From: Phoronis australis
Taxonomy: Eukaryota; Phoronida; Phoronidae
Direction of reading: 5' to 3'
Length of the DNA: 64,000 nucleotides
NCBI GenBank assembly: GCA_002633005.1
Contig: NMRA01000547.1
Location: 223,559 to 287,558 of the forward strand
The notes below the pieces were generated by a model. It was not told where the DNA came from, did not search any database, and saw only the letters and a program-made list of their open reading frames with translations. Shown here one piece after another: positions 55,704 through 64,000 of this stretch. Both the position numbers and the translations under genes were made by a program. Within the stretch, counting starts at the first letter, position 1. Every line of letters starts with the position of its first letter.

Positions 55704-56693
55704 ATGGACACTTCATTGAAACGCCTGAAGTCAAAACGCGCCCCACAGAAAGGCTAAGTCACTACCCTGCTCAACCACCTACACGAGCTACCGCCTTCGT
55801 CATCTGAGAGCAAACTTCTACTGGGCACCCTTAACACCAAGCTGAACACCACTCGTGAATTCAACGCTACCATCCACGACCTTATCGATGAAAACAACGC
55901 AACCGAAGAAATGTTGGCCGATGAATCCTACATAACTGAGATAGAAATGGCTATTGCTCAGCTTGAATTTCACTCCGCACTCCCGTCTCCACAACCTGCC
56001 GTGATCACCGCACCCTCATGGAAATGTACGTCTACTCAAGCTGGAACTATCTCGCTTTTCTGGCGACCGATTGGACTTCCCCGCATTCTGGGACATGTTC
56101 TCCGCCACTATTGACTTGAATCACCAGCTTCCAGTAATTCAAAAACTTCAATATTTGTTTTTGGTGATTGATGGACCTGCCAAAGAAGTTATAAATGGAC
56201 TCACCTTCACGCCAGAAAATTATATTACTGCAAAAGAATTTCTCACAGAACATTACGGTTCAGTAACTAAGCTCAAAGCCGACATCTTTCGTCCGCTCCA
56301 ATCTCTGCCACATTCATCCCAAGGAAACTTTGGACACTTTTACGCACACCTGGAAAAAGTCCTTCGCACTCTTGACTCATTCGATCCTTATGGTAACAAG
56401 GACTTTCTCGTTACAGTTTTGTTAGACAAGTTGCCAAGAGAGATACAGCGCAACATAGCACGCCACAAAAATGGAAGTTTAGAATGCGACCTTGCCACTC
56501 TGCGCGCATTTCTAAAAACTGAACGCGATATTATGGGGACAGGTAACCACCATCAGAACCAGCTGTCCGCCAGTGATTACTGTCAACGGCTGCCTTCCAA
56601 ACCGGCGCTAGACTGTACAAGACCAATCGTAAGTGCTTTTATTGTTCGGGGGACCACACACCCACTCACTGCCCAACACACATTTCTTTGATT
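55704..56693 (+). pseudogene. Inner BEL element: gag, broken
   Basis: ATG at 55704 (MDTSLKRLKSKRAPQKG), then TAA at 55755. The frame continues with a coiled-coil-like region, then shifts near 56030. The next frame reads through the gag core (RFSGDRLDFPAFW, LVIDGPAKEVI, VLLDKLPREI) to a first zinc knuckle (CFYCSGDHTPTHC). The knuckle is followed by a TIR transposon. One stop and one frameshift make it inactive. Gag would form the particle shell. Confidence 0.85.
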
Positions 56694-56705
56694 CTCGCTT
56701 AATTA

Positions 56706-57686
56706 CAGTGGCGGATCTAGGATATCACAAGGGGGGGCAACATTTTGTCTGTAAACATTTGGTCCAAGCACGATTGTAGATGTGCATAGCACCGAATGAC
56801 GGGAGGTCGGGAGGGGGCAAACCCCCTCCCGCCCAGGAAATTTTTCTGTTTTTTCCACTAAAAATCAAGCATTTTCCTTGATTCCCGAAGTATTATCCAA
56901 GAAAAAAGGCAACAAAAAAGAAAAATACGAAGAATGTGTCAACCAGCAAAAACTGTATGTACCACGTATTCTAACTCACGACCTAGCTAGTAGAGCGCGC
57001 GTGCTTTTCCCCTGCAACACCACGATTTAACTCTTGATATGACACTAAGAGACCTACTTATTTATGGTCCACAGCGTTTGCACGCGAAAACTCGTTCTTT
57101 TTGTAATGCTTATTACATGTTTTTTGTGCAGTCAGTTCGTAACAAAATTTGTTGTATTTAAAATAGTCTTCAATTGCCCAAAAGACCAAATTCGTTTTTT
57201 GTGTTGGCAATATGATGCGATTGCTTTGGAAATCGTCTTTTAAGTTAAGGTTTGACAAAGAGAGAATTATGAGTTTCTGAGTGATTCACTCAAGTTTCGA
57301 TTAAAATTGACATCTTACCAGCAGCTTCTGTTTTTTCATCATCACTCAAATTGCAGTTTCTTTAAAAAATGTAGTAATTTTCTTCATTGCACAGTGGAGC
57401 AGACGACGGAAACGGATCCGTAGTGCCCAGCGCCACTGCCGGTCGCCTGAGATATCGCGGGAGAGCCAAAACTTAGCCATAGTTCCGTTACGATTACGCC
57501 GTGTTCTGAATTTGACATTTGAAATTGGATCTGAGCCCCCCNACATTTAAATCTTGTTCCAGCCGTATAATTTTAATTACCGGGGTTAATTAATCAATTC
57601 AACATTTCCCTACGCTCTTGCTGTTTTTTGCGGCAGCCAAGGGGGGGGGGACCGGGCCCCCTGGGCTCCCCCTAAATCCGCCTATG
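56706..57686. mobile_element. 981-bp TIR transposon inside the inner gag
   Basis: Ends CAGTGGCGGATCTAGG and CCTAAATCCGCCTATG are imperfect inverted repeats. AATTA directly abuts both ends (56701-56705 and 57687-57691), and the gag reading resumes after it. Long G and C runs lie just inside the ends. There is a single undetermined base at 57541. The CAGTGGCGGA type of end is known from hAT-like non-autonomous elements; the 5-bp flank agrees with the other CAG elements here. Confidence 0.8.
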
Positions 57687-57689
57687 AAT

Positions 57690-58200
57690 TATAGTTAAGA
57701 AAAGGAACGAGTGTTTCAATTGTCTAGGCAACCATAGAATAGCTGACTGTCGCTCGCGTAATACCTGTCGCCACTGCAATTCGAAACATCACACCAGCTT
57801 ATGTCGAAAGCCCAAAATAGAGACCCTTCAATAGCAAAAGTCCTCCTCGACCAGTTTGCCACCAGTGAAAAAAGCCGCTGCTGAACCCCAATCTCCGTCG
57901 ATACCTCAAACCACGAGCCTACCCCCGCCAGATAGCGTCGACACTAATGTCACGCACATCACCTCACCTAATACCATGGTGCTGTTAAAAACAGCTACGG
58001 CTCCTGTTCGCGATGAGCAATTCAACACCTGTTTGAGCAACATCTTATTTGACGAAGGGGCTCAACAATCCTTCATTACCACTTCCCTAATCTTGGCCTT
58101 CGGCCCACTCGCCAAGAGAAAATTCAAGTCACTACCTTTGGGGCCCCTCAGCAATCAGACGCAAAGACAGCCAGAATACATTACACTGGCTACAGTCTAC
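57690..58200 (+). pseudogene. Inner BEL element: zinc knuckles and aspartic protease
   Basis: Opens with two knuckles, CFNCLGNHRIADC and CRHCNSKHHTSLC. After a TAG near 57832 come a proline-rich linker and ILFDEGAQQSFITTSL, the retropepsin-type active-site region of BEL elements (usually L.DSGSQ or FDEGAQ.SFI). It stops abruptly at about 58200, where the next sequence is already the end of RNase H. Confidence 0.8.
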
Positions 58201-58204
58201 CAAA

Positions 58205-58732
58205 AAAATGCCTGTATTTGTTCAGAACCGTGGAACTGAAATTCATGCCCTGACAACTCGTGCCAAATGGATGTACTGTCCAACGGATAGTAACCCTGCA
58301 GATCTTTTAACCAGGGGCATTGTTTTTGAAACTTTGAAACGATCACGCTTATGGTGGAACGGCCCCGACTGGCTTCCCAAGCAACAATGGCCACCCCAAT
58401 TGCTATGTTTGGACACTACCCCAGATGTTCTGGTCTTACCAGTAATAAATGACCCGCGTAGCAATCAATACCCCTCAGCCAACGTTCAACCTGGTGTCAG
58501 CCAAATCATGGACATCAACAGGTTCTCTACCCTTCGCCGATTGCTTCGTGTCACCGCAGGGGTAAACAGATTTGTCAACCGGTGCAAAGACCCAACCTCA
58601 GCCGTTTCCGACACTCTAACCAACGCCAACCTATCTGACCACACCAAGTTTCCCATCCTGTTGCCATCCGCCCACAAGTTCACAGAATTGGTCATCAAAG
58701 ACGCACACGTCAGAACCCTCCACAGTGGTGTC
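58205..58732 (+). pseudogene. Inner BEL element: RNase H end and integrase zinc domain start
   Basis: Reads VQNRGTEIHAL and NPADLLTRG (the RNase H tail and the linker to integrase), then LWWNGPDWLP. Next come LSDHTKFPILLP and HKFTELVIKDAHVRTLHSGV, the His-His half of the H2C2 integrase domain. The RT palm and fingers and most of RNase H are absent, so an internal deletion joins protease to this part. The frame is cut by the solo LTR after HSGV. Confidence 0.85.
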
Positions 58733-59652
58733 TGTAATGTTCTGCGTTGGACAGACAAAATCAAAGTCCGAGTTTGACCGGATGATTTTATTTACTAATT
58801 CCACTTGGAACCTCGGTGAAAACTTTGAATCCTTGTGAGAACCGTGTGAGAACTGTAAATCTATGAAAATACACAAAATACTCTAAATACATGACAGTAT
58901 TATATAAAACCGAATCTAAATTAAATTATTAACAATAGTCAATCTAAGAAACTAGTCAAAATTACTCAAATCTAACTGAATTGGTACATGAACTTTAAAA
59001 TCACATTTTACAAACCAACATTTATCTTAAAACATATTATATCCTAGAACATTTCATAGCACATAAACTCTAATGAGACTTACAGAAATTGCTCCCTTTG
59101 ATCCACGCATGAACATCCAATTCTTGTTTTGTGTATCAGTATGATCCTTGTCAGTGACTGAATACACTCCCTGAAACTCTACAGACTCGTTGATCTGCCT
59201 AAAATACTTGATTCTCCAAAGTTACTGAGCTTCCTCGTCTTCTCCTAACTTTTTCTTTTGAGAATGACGCTTATGTTTGCTCCAGAAATATTTATACTCT
59301 AAGATATGACTAAACATCACATGGACACTGGTCAAGGCATAAGTACATCGGTGTGGGTGTTTCTTAGAATCAGCCCACCTAAAGTTGACCACTCCAAAAC
59401 ATATTTTGATGATCATATCCTGTTTGTCAGAACTGCACTGAGAACTTAGCAGAACTAAAGCTTTTCTAAAGAAATTGCGCAATACTCAAGTTTGCCACAA
59501 CAAGTTGTTTACAATAACAAGTCCTGTTCTAAAATATTGGTGACTTTCAAAATAGTTAACTGATATTAATTAACACATTTGTTCATAAATTTAATCATCG
59601 ATTTATGATAAATCGTTACATAATTCTAACATTTTTCATCAAAAATGTTACA
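58733..59652 (+). mobile_element. Solo LTR, 920 bp, perfect 5-bp duplication
   Basis: Begins TGTAATGTTC, ends AAATGTTACA. GTGTC is duplicated exactly on both sides (58728-58732 and 59653-59657). A TATATAAAA box lies near 58912. Removing it and one GTGTC returns the host integrase frame in register. It differs from the LTRs of the BEL element and from the 780-bp LTR at 21251. Confidence 0.85.
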
Positions 59653-60512
59653 GTGTCAACATGATGACCAGCACATAGTTACGTCAGCACTACTGGATTC
59701 CAAGAATCCGCCAACGCGTAAAAGCTGTCATCCAGTTGTGTGTACCATGTCGCAGTGTGACTGGTCAACCGTATCCTCTACCAGCCACACCCCCACTGCC
59801 TGCTGACCGCGTGCGAGATGCACAACCCTTTGAGATCACATGTGTCGATTACACTGGCCATCTGTTCGTCAAGAACCCTTCTGACAGCAACAACACAGCC
59901 TACGTATGTTTGTTTACGTGTGCAATTACTCGAGCGATGGTCTCTGACTTAACTGTCACATCATTTATTCAAGCCTTTCGTCGCCTTGCCAGCCGACGCT
60001 CCTTGCCACGTGTTATGATTTCTGACAATGTCACAAATTTTGTTGGTGCTCCAGCAGACGTCAATGAATTGATCAAATCTGCTAAGATTCATAACTTCCT
60101 CGCAGATCAACACGTTACATGGAATTTCATTCCACGCCGCGCTCCATGGTTCGGTGGTTTTTGGGAACGTCTTGTTGGACTTACCAAGACCTGCTTAAAA
60201 AGGGTCCTCAGTCGGTCGCAGGTGCCATTTGATGAACTTTGTACGATTCTCACTGAATGTGAATGTATCCTAAATGACCGCCCCCTCACATTTGTATCCG
60301 GCTCTGACGATGAACCTGAACCGCTATCTTCATCTCACATATTATACGGACGTAGACTCTCAGGCTTTCCCTTCCGCGACGTACAAAATGACGAAATTAT
60401 TGACCCCAATTTCGACGCGACTACTGTACAATTGCAGTATACAAGGCGATCTGCTCTAATCAGTCATTTCTTTCGCCGTTGGCAACACGAATATTTAACT
60501 ACGCCATCGTGA
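59653..60512 (+). pseudogene. Inner BEL element: integrase
   Basis: Resumes with LRQHYWIPRIRQRVKAVIQL, after one TAG, and CVPC (the Cys pair of H2C2). The core follows with the three catalytic acidic residues in context: ITCVDYTGHLF (D), VMISDNVTNF (D) and GGFWERLVGL (E). The D-D-E spacing and the ILNDRPLT and SHILYGRRL words are standard BEL/Pao integrase. The frame is open from 59736 to 60512, but upstream damage makes it inactive. Confidence 0.9.
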
Positions 60513-60869
60513 AAGACAACAACTCGTAACCCGACGTAACCATACTTCACCCATCAACATCAGCGACGTTGTTTTGGTTCACGACGACAAGCCACGTGTT
60601 CTATGGAAAATGGCTACAGTGGAGCGACTCAAATTACGGGCATGATGGATTCATTCGCTCTGCCGACATTCGTCCTCAATCTGGCAGAACCAACCGTCCC
60701 GTGACAAAGCTCTACCCACTTGAAACAAGTGTAGACTCCGTTCAGAATCCGTCATCCACCGACACTACAAATATTCCATTTAATTCGGCCTCAACATCGC
60801 ATCCTCCACGACCACAAAGACGGGCAGCTCTCCAAGCTCGTCACAATATACGACGTTGGACAACAGATT
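60513..60869 (+). pseudogene. Inner BEL element: C-terminal DUF5641-like domain
   Basis: After a frame change near 60500, DVVLVHDDKPRVLWKMATVE is read. A second change near 60640 gives GFIRSADIR and NRPVTKLYPLE. This is the usual C-terminal domain after BEL/Pao integrases (vG..Vlv.dd..pr..W....V..l..G.DG.vR......RP..kL.pLE). Two frameshifts. Confidence 0.85.
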
Positions 60870-61026
60870 GATTCGACCACGTTATTGTATAGTTTTTAAT
60901 ACGTCCCCCTTTTTCACATGTTGATAGTACCAATTTCTTATTCTAGCATATTTCTCGTGTTAATTTTTATCATTGTTCATTGTACATGTATTTGAGTTCC
61001 AGTTGGTTTTAATTCCTCAACTATTG

Positions 61027-61039
61027 CGTGGTGGGAGGA
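61027..61039 (+). other. Polypurine tract
   Basis: GGTGGGAGGA lies directly before the 3' LTR, the expected plus-strand primer site. Confidence 0.8.
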
Positions 61040-61437
61040 TGTCGCAGAATGTGTTATTGTGGTTTTGCTTCATTTAGTTTAGTCATCGTATTACATCACT
61101 TACTGTTGTTGTTTACTACCACTTTCTCCACTTGCAGAAGATGAGTAATACTTCCTATTTCTAGAACTGTTTATTTGTCAGCATAGTGCATCCTTTATTT
61201 GTTCATTTATTTCATTGGTTAATTCGTGTTTCTATGGTCTCTATATATATCACTTTCACCTATATTTTGAGAAATATTATCCGTAGCTTCATAAGTATGA
61301 GTTGTTTCTCCGCATTGAGAATTGTTCTCATCATTCGTTTACAGTCTTCAATATACTAGTCAAGACTCATCTCTTGTGTTCTGTTCTACGAACCACCTCG
61401 GACACAGCCAAACCGCATTTCCCGTGTACTCCCCACA
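61040..61437 (+). repeat. 3' LTR of the inner BEL-type element
   Basis: 398 bp, TGTCGCAG...CCCCACA. Compared with the 5' LTR it has an extra AT-rich stretch of about 48 bp (61169-61216) and a few-base deletion. Confidence 0.93.
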
Positions 61438-61442
61438 CTATG

Positions 61443-62360
61443 CAGATGTTTATTGAACAGAACCGTTCTATTGTGAGCAGTTTAACTGCTCCTCGAGTTG
61501 AAATTCTGAGTTTTAATGGTGACCCATTGAAATTCTACCCATTCACGCGTTCCTTTGATAATGCAATGGAAAGTAAATCCCTGGATGATTCTACAAATTA
61601 AATTGCCTGATCCAAAATTGTAGTGGTCAGCCTTGAGACCTTCTGGAATGCTGCCTTGTAAAGGAGTCTTCTGAAGGATACATGCTAGCTCGAAAATTAC
61701 TAATACAAAGATTTGGAAATGAAGAAATAATTTCACAAGCATAGATGAATAAAGTGTTGAAACACCAAAAAATAAGTAACGTTGAGCAGTTACGCCGTTT
61801 TCCTGATGATCTACGTACTTGTAGAGAAACATTGTCGGCACTCAGTTATCTATATGAACTCGAGACTAGGTCGAGTTTGAGGTTTATTGTAGAAAAGTTG
61901 CCTGATCATGTGCAAAATAGGTGGAAGAGAAAAAATGCGGACCTAAAAGAAAAGCAAAACCATGTAGGTTTAAGTGATGTGATAACATTTATCGACAGTA
62001 TCGTGGACGAGGAATGCAATCCCTTTTTGGAAGCATTTCAAAATTCCCAACTACTCAGGCATCACATATGCCATCACAACAATAACAACAAATGCCAAGC
62101 CCAAGACCAACAATGCGTCAGGGCGCAACAATAACCAATGTCACATGTGTGACAAACCGGGCCACTATTTGAATCAGTGTGACAACTTCAGGGCCATGTC
62201 AGTAAAGGACAGATGGCAATTCGTGATATCAAAAAAAAACTATGCATAAATTGTTTTCAGCATGGCCATTTTGCTAAAGAATGCAAGAAAAGTTGGTCTT
62301 GCAATATTGCTGGCTGCAATGAATAACTTAACAGATGGTTGCATCAAGCGCAACCCTCTG
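61443..62360 (+). pseudogene. Outer Pao-type element: rest of gag, zinc knuckles
   Basis: Continues the gag split at 55280, with RVEILSFNGDPLKFYPF (the conserved F.GDPL.Y..F gag core). A stop at 61599 and frame changes follow; the frame recovers at 61745 (SNVEQLRRFPDDLRTC; SLRFIVEKLPDHVQ). Two CX2CX4HX4C knuckles follow in different frames (CHMCDKPGHYLNQC, CINCFQHGHFAKEC). Decayed. Confidence 0.8.
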
Positions 62361-62900
62361 AGTCTAGCTCAGCTACGCCAGCAAATCACTGTACCTCATG
62401 AAGCCCAGTCAAATGCAATGTGTGCATTTGTCAAATCCGAAGGCTGCACAATTGGTTTGCCTATTGTGCCAGTCGTTCTTCAAGATTCAACCCACAAATC
62501 TCAAGTACTAACTTATGCTTTGTTAGACAGATGCTCTAATTCAACCATGTGCACAGACATATTACGCAACCAGCTTAGTCTGTCTGGCCAGAAAGAATAC
62601 ATAGACTTAACAACATTACACGGTGATCGTATGACTGAAGAAGTGACAGTTGTTGACATTGAGGTTGCTGCCCTCAATGGCAACAGGAATCACATGTTGA
62701 AGGGTGTGATGTCCCGATACAGCCTAAATGTGAACATGTGTAATCGTTTTACCCCTGCAGATATCAAGCGTATGTCACATTTGAAAGGCATCCACCTGGC
62801 GGACGCTGATGTGTCACAAGTGGATATTAAAATCGGCGTGGACCATGCCCACTTGTGAGCTGATTTAGAGATACGGGCTGGAAAGGAAGGTGAACCCTTC
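62361..62900 (+). pseudogene. Outer Pao-type element: protease region
   Basis: A long open frame contains VLTYALLDRCSNSTMCTDIL. This aligns with the DUF1758/retropepsin active site (ALLDSGSNTTF) with the key Gly replaced by Cys. IKIGVDHAHL near the end corresponds to the LLIGxDxxxL strand. The changed glycine suggests the enzyme would be dead even without the upstream breaks. Confidence 0.75.
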
Positions 62901-63805
62901 GCAGCCAGGACACCATTGAGTTGGACAATCTATGGTCCAACTGGTCCTGTCAAGCGACAAAAACAACGAACCATTTACTACACTGCCTTGGAAAGGCAAG
63001 TTGAAAAATTTTGCAAGCTAGATGACCCTTTGTATGAAAAAAAATCAACAATGTCTTTGAATGATAAGGGTTTCATTGCTCTCTGGGAGTCATCTAGCCA
63101 ATGTCAAGGCAATCAGATGTCATTACCTATACCATTCAAAGAGAATCCTCCTAAAATGCCCAACAACTATCCAATGGCGAAGCACCAGATTGAACTGCTT
63201 CGAAAACGGATATGCAAAAACAATGAGCTTCGACAAAAATATTTTTAGAGGTTCCATGAATCTGTAAAAAAGGGTTATGTGGAAGAGGTTCCCCCCGAAA
63301 AGATGTCGTTTGACAAAGAGAAATCTGTATGGTACTTGCCACATCATCCAGTGACTCACCCTCGCAAGCCAGGGAAAGTGAGAATAGTGTACGACTGTTC
63401 CGCCAAGTATTCAGGGATGTCCTTAAATGATGCTGTGCATCAGCGCCCTGACTTAATGAACAATCTTGTTGGAGTCTTGCTGAAATTTCGAATGGAACCC
63501 ATAGCGTTTATGGGAGACATAGAAACCATGTATATGCAACTAAAGGTGCATAAAGAGGATCGTGATTGCCTAAGATTTCTCTGGTGGAAAGATGATGACA
63601 TCACAAAACCACCTAGCGTGTTTCCAATGACCTCTCATTTGTTTGGTGAAATTTGGAGCCCAAGTTGTGCTCACTTTGCCTTACAAAACCAGAAATAATC
63701 AAGATGGCTAAAACTCAGAAACAATAAAAACAATTAACAAAAACTTTTAAGAAGATGACTGTTTGAAGTCAGATGCTTCAGTTGGAGAAGCAGTAAATAT
63801 GACTA
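62901..63805 (+). pseudogene. Outer Pao-type element: reverse transcriptase, partial
   Basis: Linker (TPLSWTIYGPTG), then after a stop near 63248 the RT starts: [43 protein letters not shown] with the first catalytic Asp, and LRFLWW. The frame stops at 63698. Another frame near 63750-63800 still shows DDCLKSDASVGEAV, the catalytic Asp-Asp pair, before a tandem repeat. No thumb, RNase H or integrase is visible before the window ends. Confidence 0.85.
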
Positions 63806-63807
63806 AG

Positions 63808-64000
63808 CACTGGCCTCCACTGGCCTCCACTGGCCTCCACTAGCCTCCACTGGATTCTACTGGCCTCCACTGGCCTCCACTGGCCTCCACTGGCTTCCAT
63901 CTGCCTCCTCCGGCTTCCACTGACCTCCATTGTATTCCACTGCTCTCCACTGGCATCCACTGGTCTCCACCGGCCTCCACTGCCCTCCACTTGCCTCCAC
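63808..64000. repeat. 10-bp minisatellite, running off the window
   Basis: Unit TGGCCTCCAC, about 19 copies with scattered variants (TAGCCTCCAC, TGGATTCTAC, TGCCCTCCAC). It begins right after the RT Asp-Asp region of the outer Pao-type element and cuts it off. The reverse strand is open for about 70 codons only because of the repeat. Confidence 0.95.

Larger units (their letters stand above)
55281..61437 (+). mobile_element. Inner BEL-type LTR retrotransposon, LTR to LTR
   Basis: Two LTRs (55281-55635, 61040-61437), a primer binding site after the first and a purine tract before the second. Internal order is gag, zinc knuckles, protease, end of RNase H, integrase and the C-terminal DUF5641-like region. 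The RT and most of RNase H are deleted. Flanks ATATG and CTATG are an imperfect 5-bp duplication. It is itself interrupted by a TIR transposon (56706-57686) and a solo LTR (58733-59652). Non-functional. Confidence 0.9.
54906..63805 (+). mobile_element. Outer Pao-type LTR retrotransposon, split and decayed
   Basis: The outer element of a nested locus. Its gag start is at 54906-55280. The remainder resumes at 61443 after the inner element (55281-61437) and includes gag, two zinc knuckles, the protease region and part of the reverse transcriptase, up to about 63805. A 10-bp tandem repeat then takes over. LTRs were not identified. Coding parts contain several stops and frameshifts. Gene order and the RT words GDIE and LRFLWW place it in BEL/Pao. 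Confidence 0.8.

Noticed and set aside
63778-63990. Minus-strand frame rich in SGGQWRPVEAS repeats
   Set aside because: It is the reverse reading of the 10-bp minisatellite.
1-64000. CRISPR arrays, bacterial operons, riboswitches or integrated phage
   Set aside because: The regularly spaced monomers are about 150 bp, diverged and part of mobile elements. The gene structure is spliced eukaryotic, and nothing prokaryotic was seen.

Overview
This is an intron-rich, AT-rich animal (metazoan) genomic window. It holds the 5' part of one large protein-coding gene and a dense, nested set of transposable elements. The gene is a zizimin-type DOCK guanine-nucleotide exchange factor (DOCK9/10/11 family) on the minus strand. 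Thirteen coding exons, from the initiator ATG at 53592 down to 3048, were read by eye. Every one has GT/AG borders, and the intron phases agree from exon to exon. They encode about 571 residues: the zizimin N-terminal region, a PH domain split over three exons, and the block leading up to the DHR-1 (C2) domain. The DHR-1 and DHR-2 catalytic parts would lie below position 1. The transposon mix and the ordinary metazoan gene structure suggest a marine invertebrate such as a mollusc, hemichordate or lancelet. I cannot fix the phylum from the sequence.

The introns are filled mainly by one repeat family. Each copy has a 5' head with a small hairpin (CAACGC-AGA-GCGTTG) and the word ATGCGCCCAC. The body is an array of about 150-bp monomers in a three-monomer (about 450-bp) higher-order order. 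The 3' tail has a GGAC/ACGG-rich microsatellite, a hairpin and the inverted word GTGGGCGCAT. This architecture resembles Helentron-associated (HINE/DINE-1/pearl-like) elements. All seven recognisable heads point the same way, antisense to the DOCK gene. Nearly every monomer carries GCCACTAGGTGGCGC or a close variant, which fits the CTCF core consensus.

Other elements interrupt this family. CAG...CTG DNA transposons have exact 5- or 6-bp target duplications (8495-13128, 15205-17541, 38901-39376). A TTAA-flanked Kolobok-like element with a decayed THAP domain sits inside one of them (10097-11758). TA-compatible elements have ACCGTA-type termini (39469-40955, 48101-50535). There is a solo LTR (21251-22030), a Penelope-like fragment (about 18800-19330), a LINE 3' end (about 5485-5925), a foldback MITE (26411-26641) and several long hairpins.

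Upstream of the gene (54.4-64 kb) lies a Russian-doll retrotransposon locus. A decayed Pao-type element (gag start 54906; remainder 61443-63800) is split by a complete LTR-to-LTR BEL-type element (55281-61437). The reading frame of the split gag is in register on the two sides. The inner element has a tRNA-His-like primer binding site and has lost its reverse transcriptase by internal deletion. It is in turn interrupted by a 981-bp TIR transposon and by a 920-bp solo LTR with a perfect 5-bp duplication. No tRNA, rRNA, CRISPR or bacterial-type feature was seen. All element ages and activities are inference; all coding copies seen are broken.
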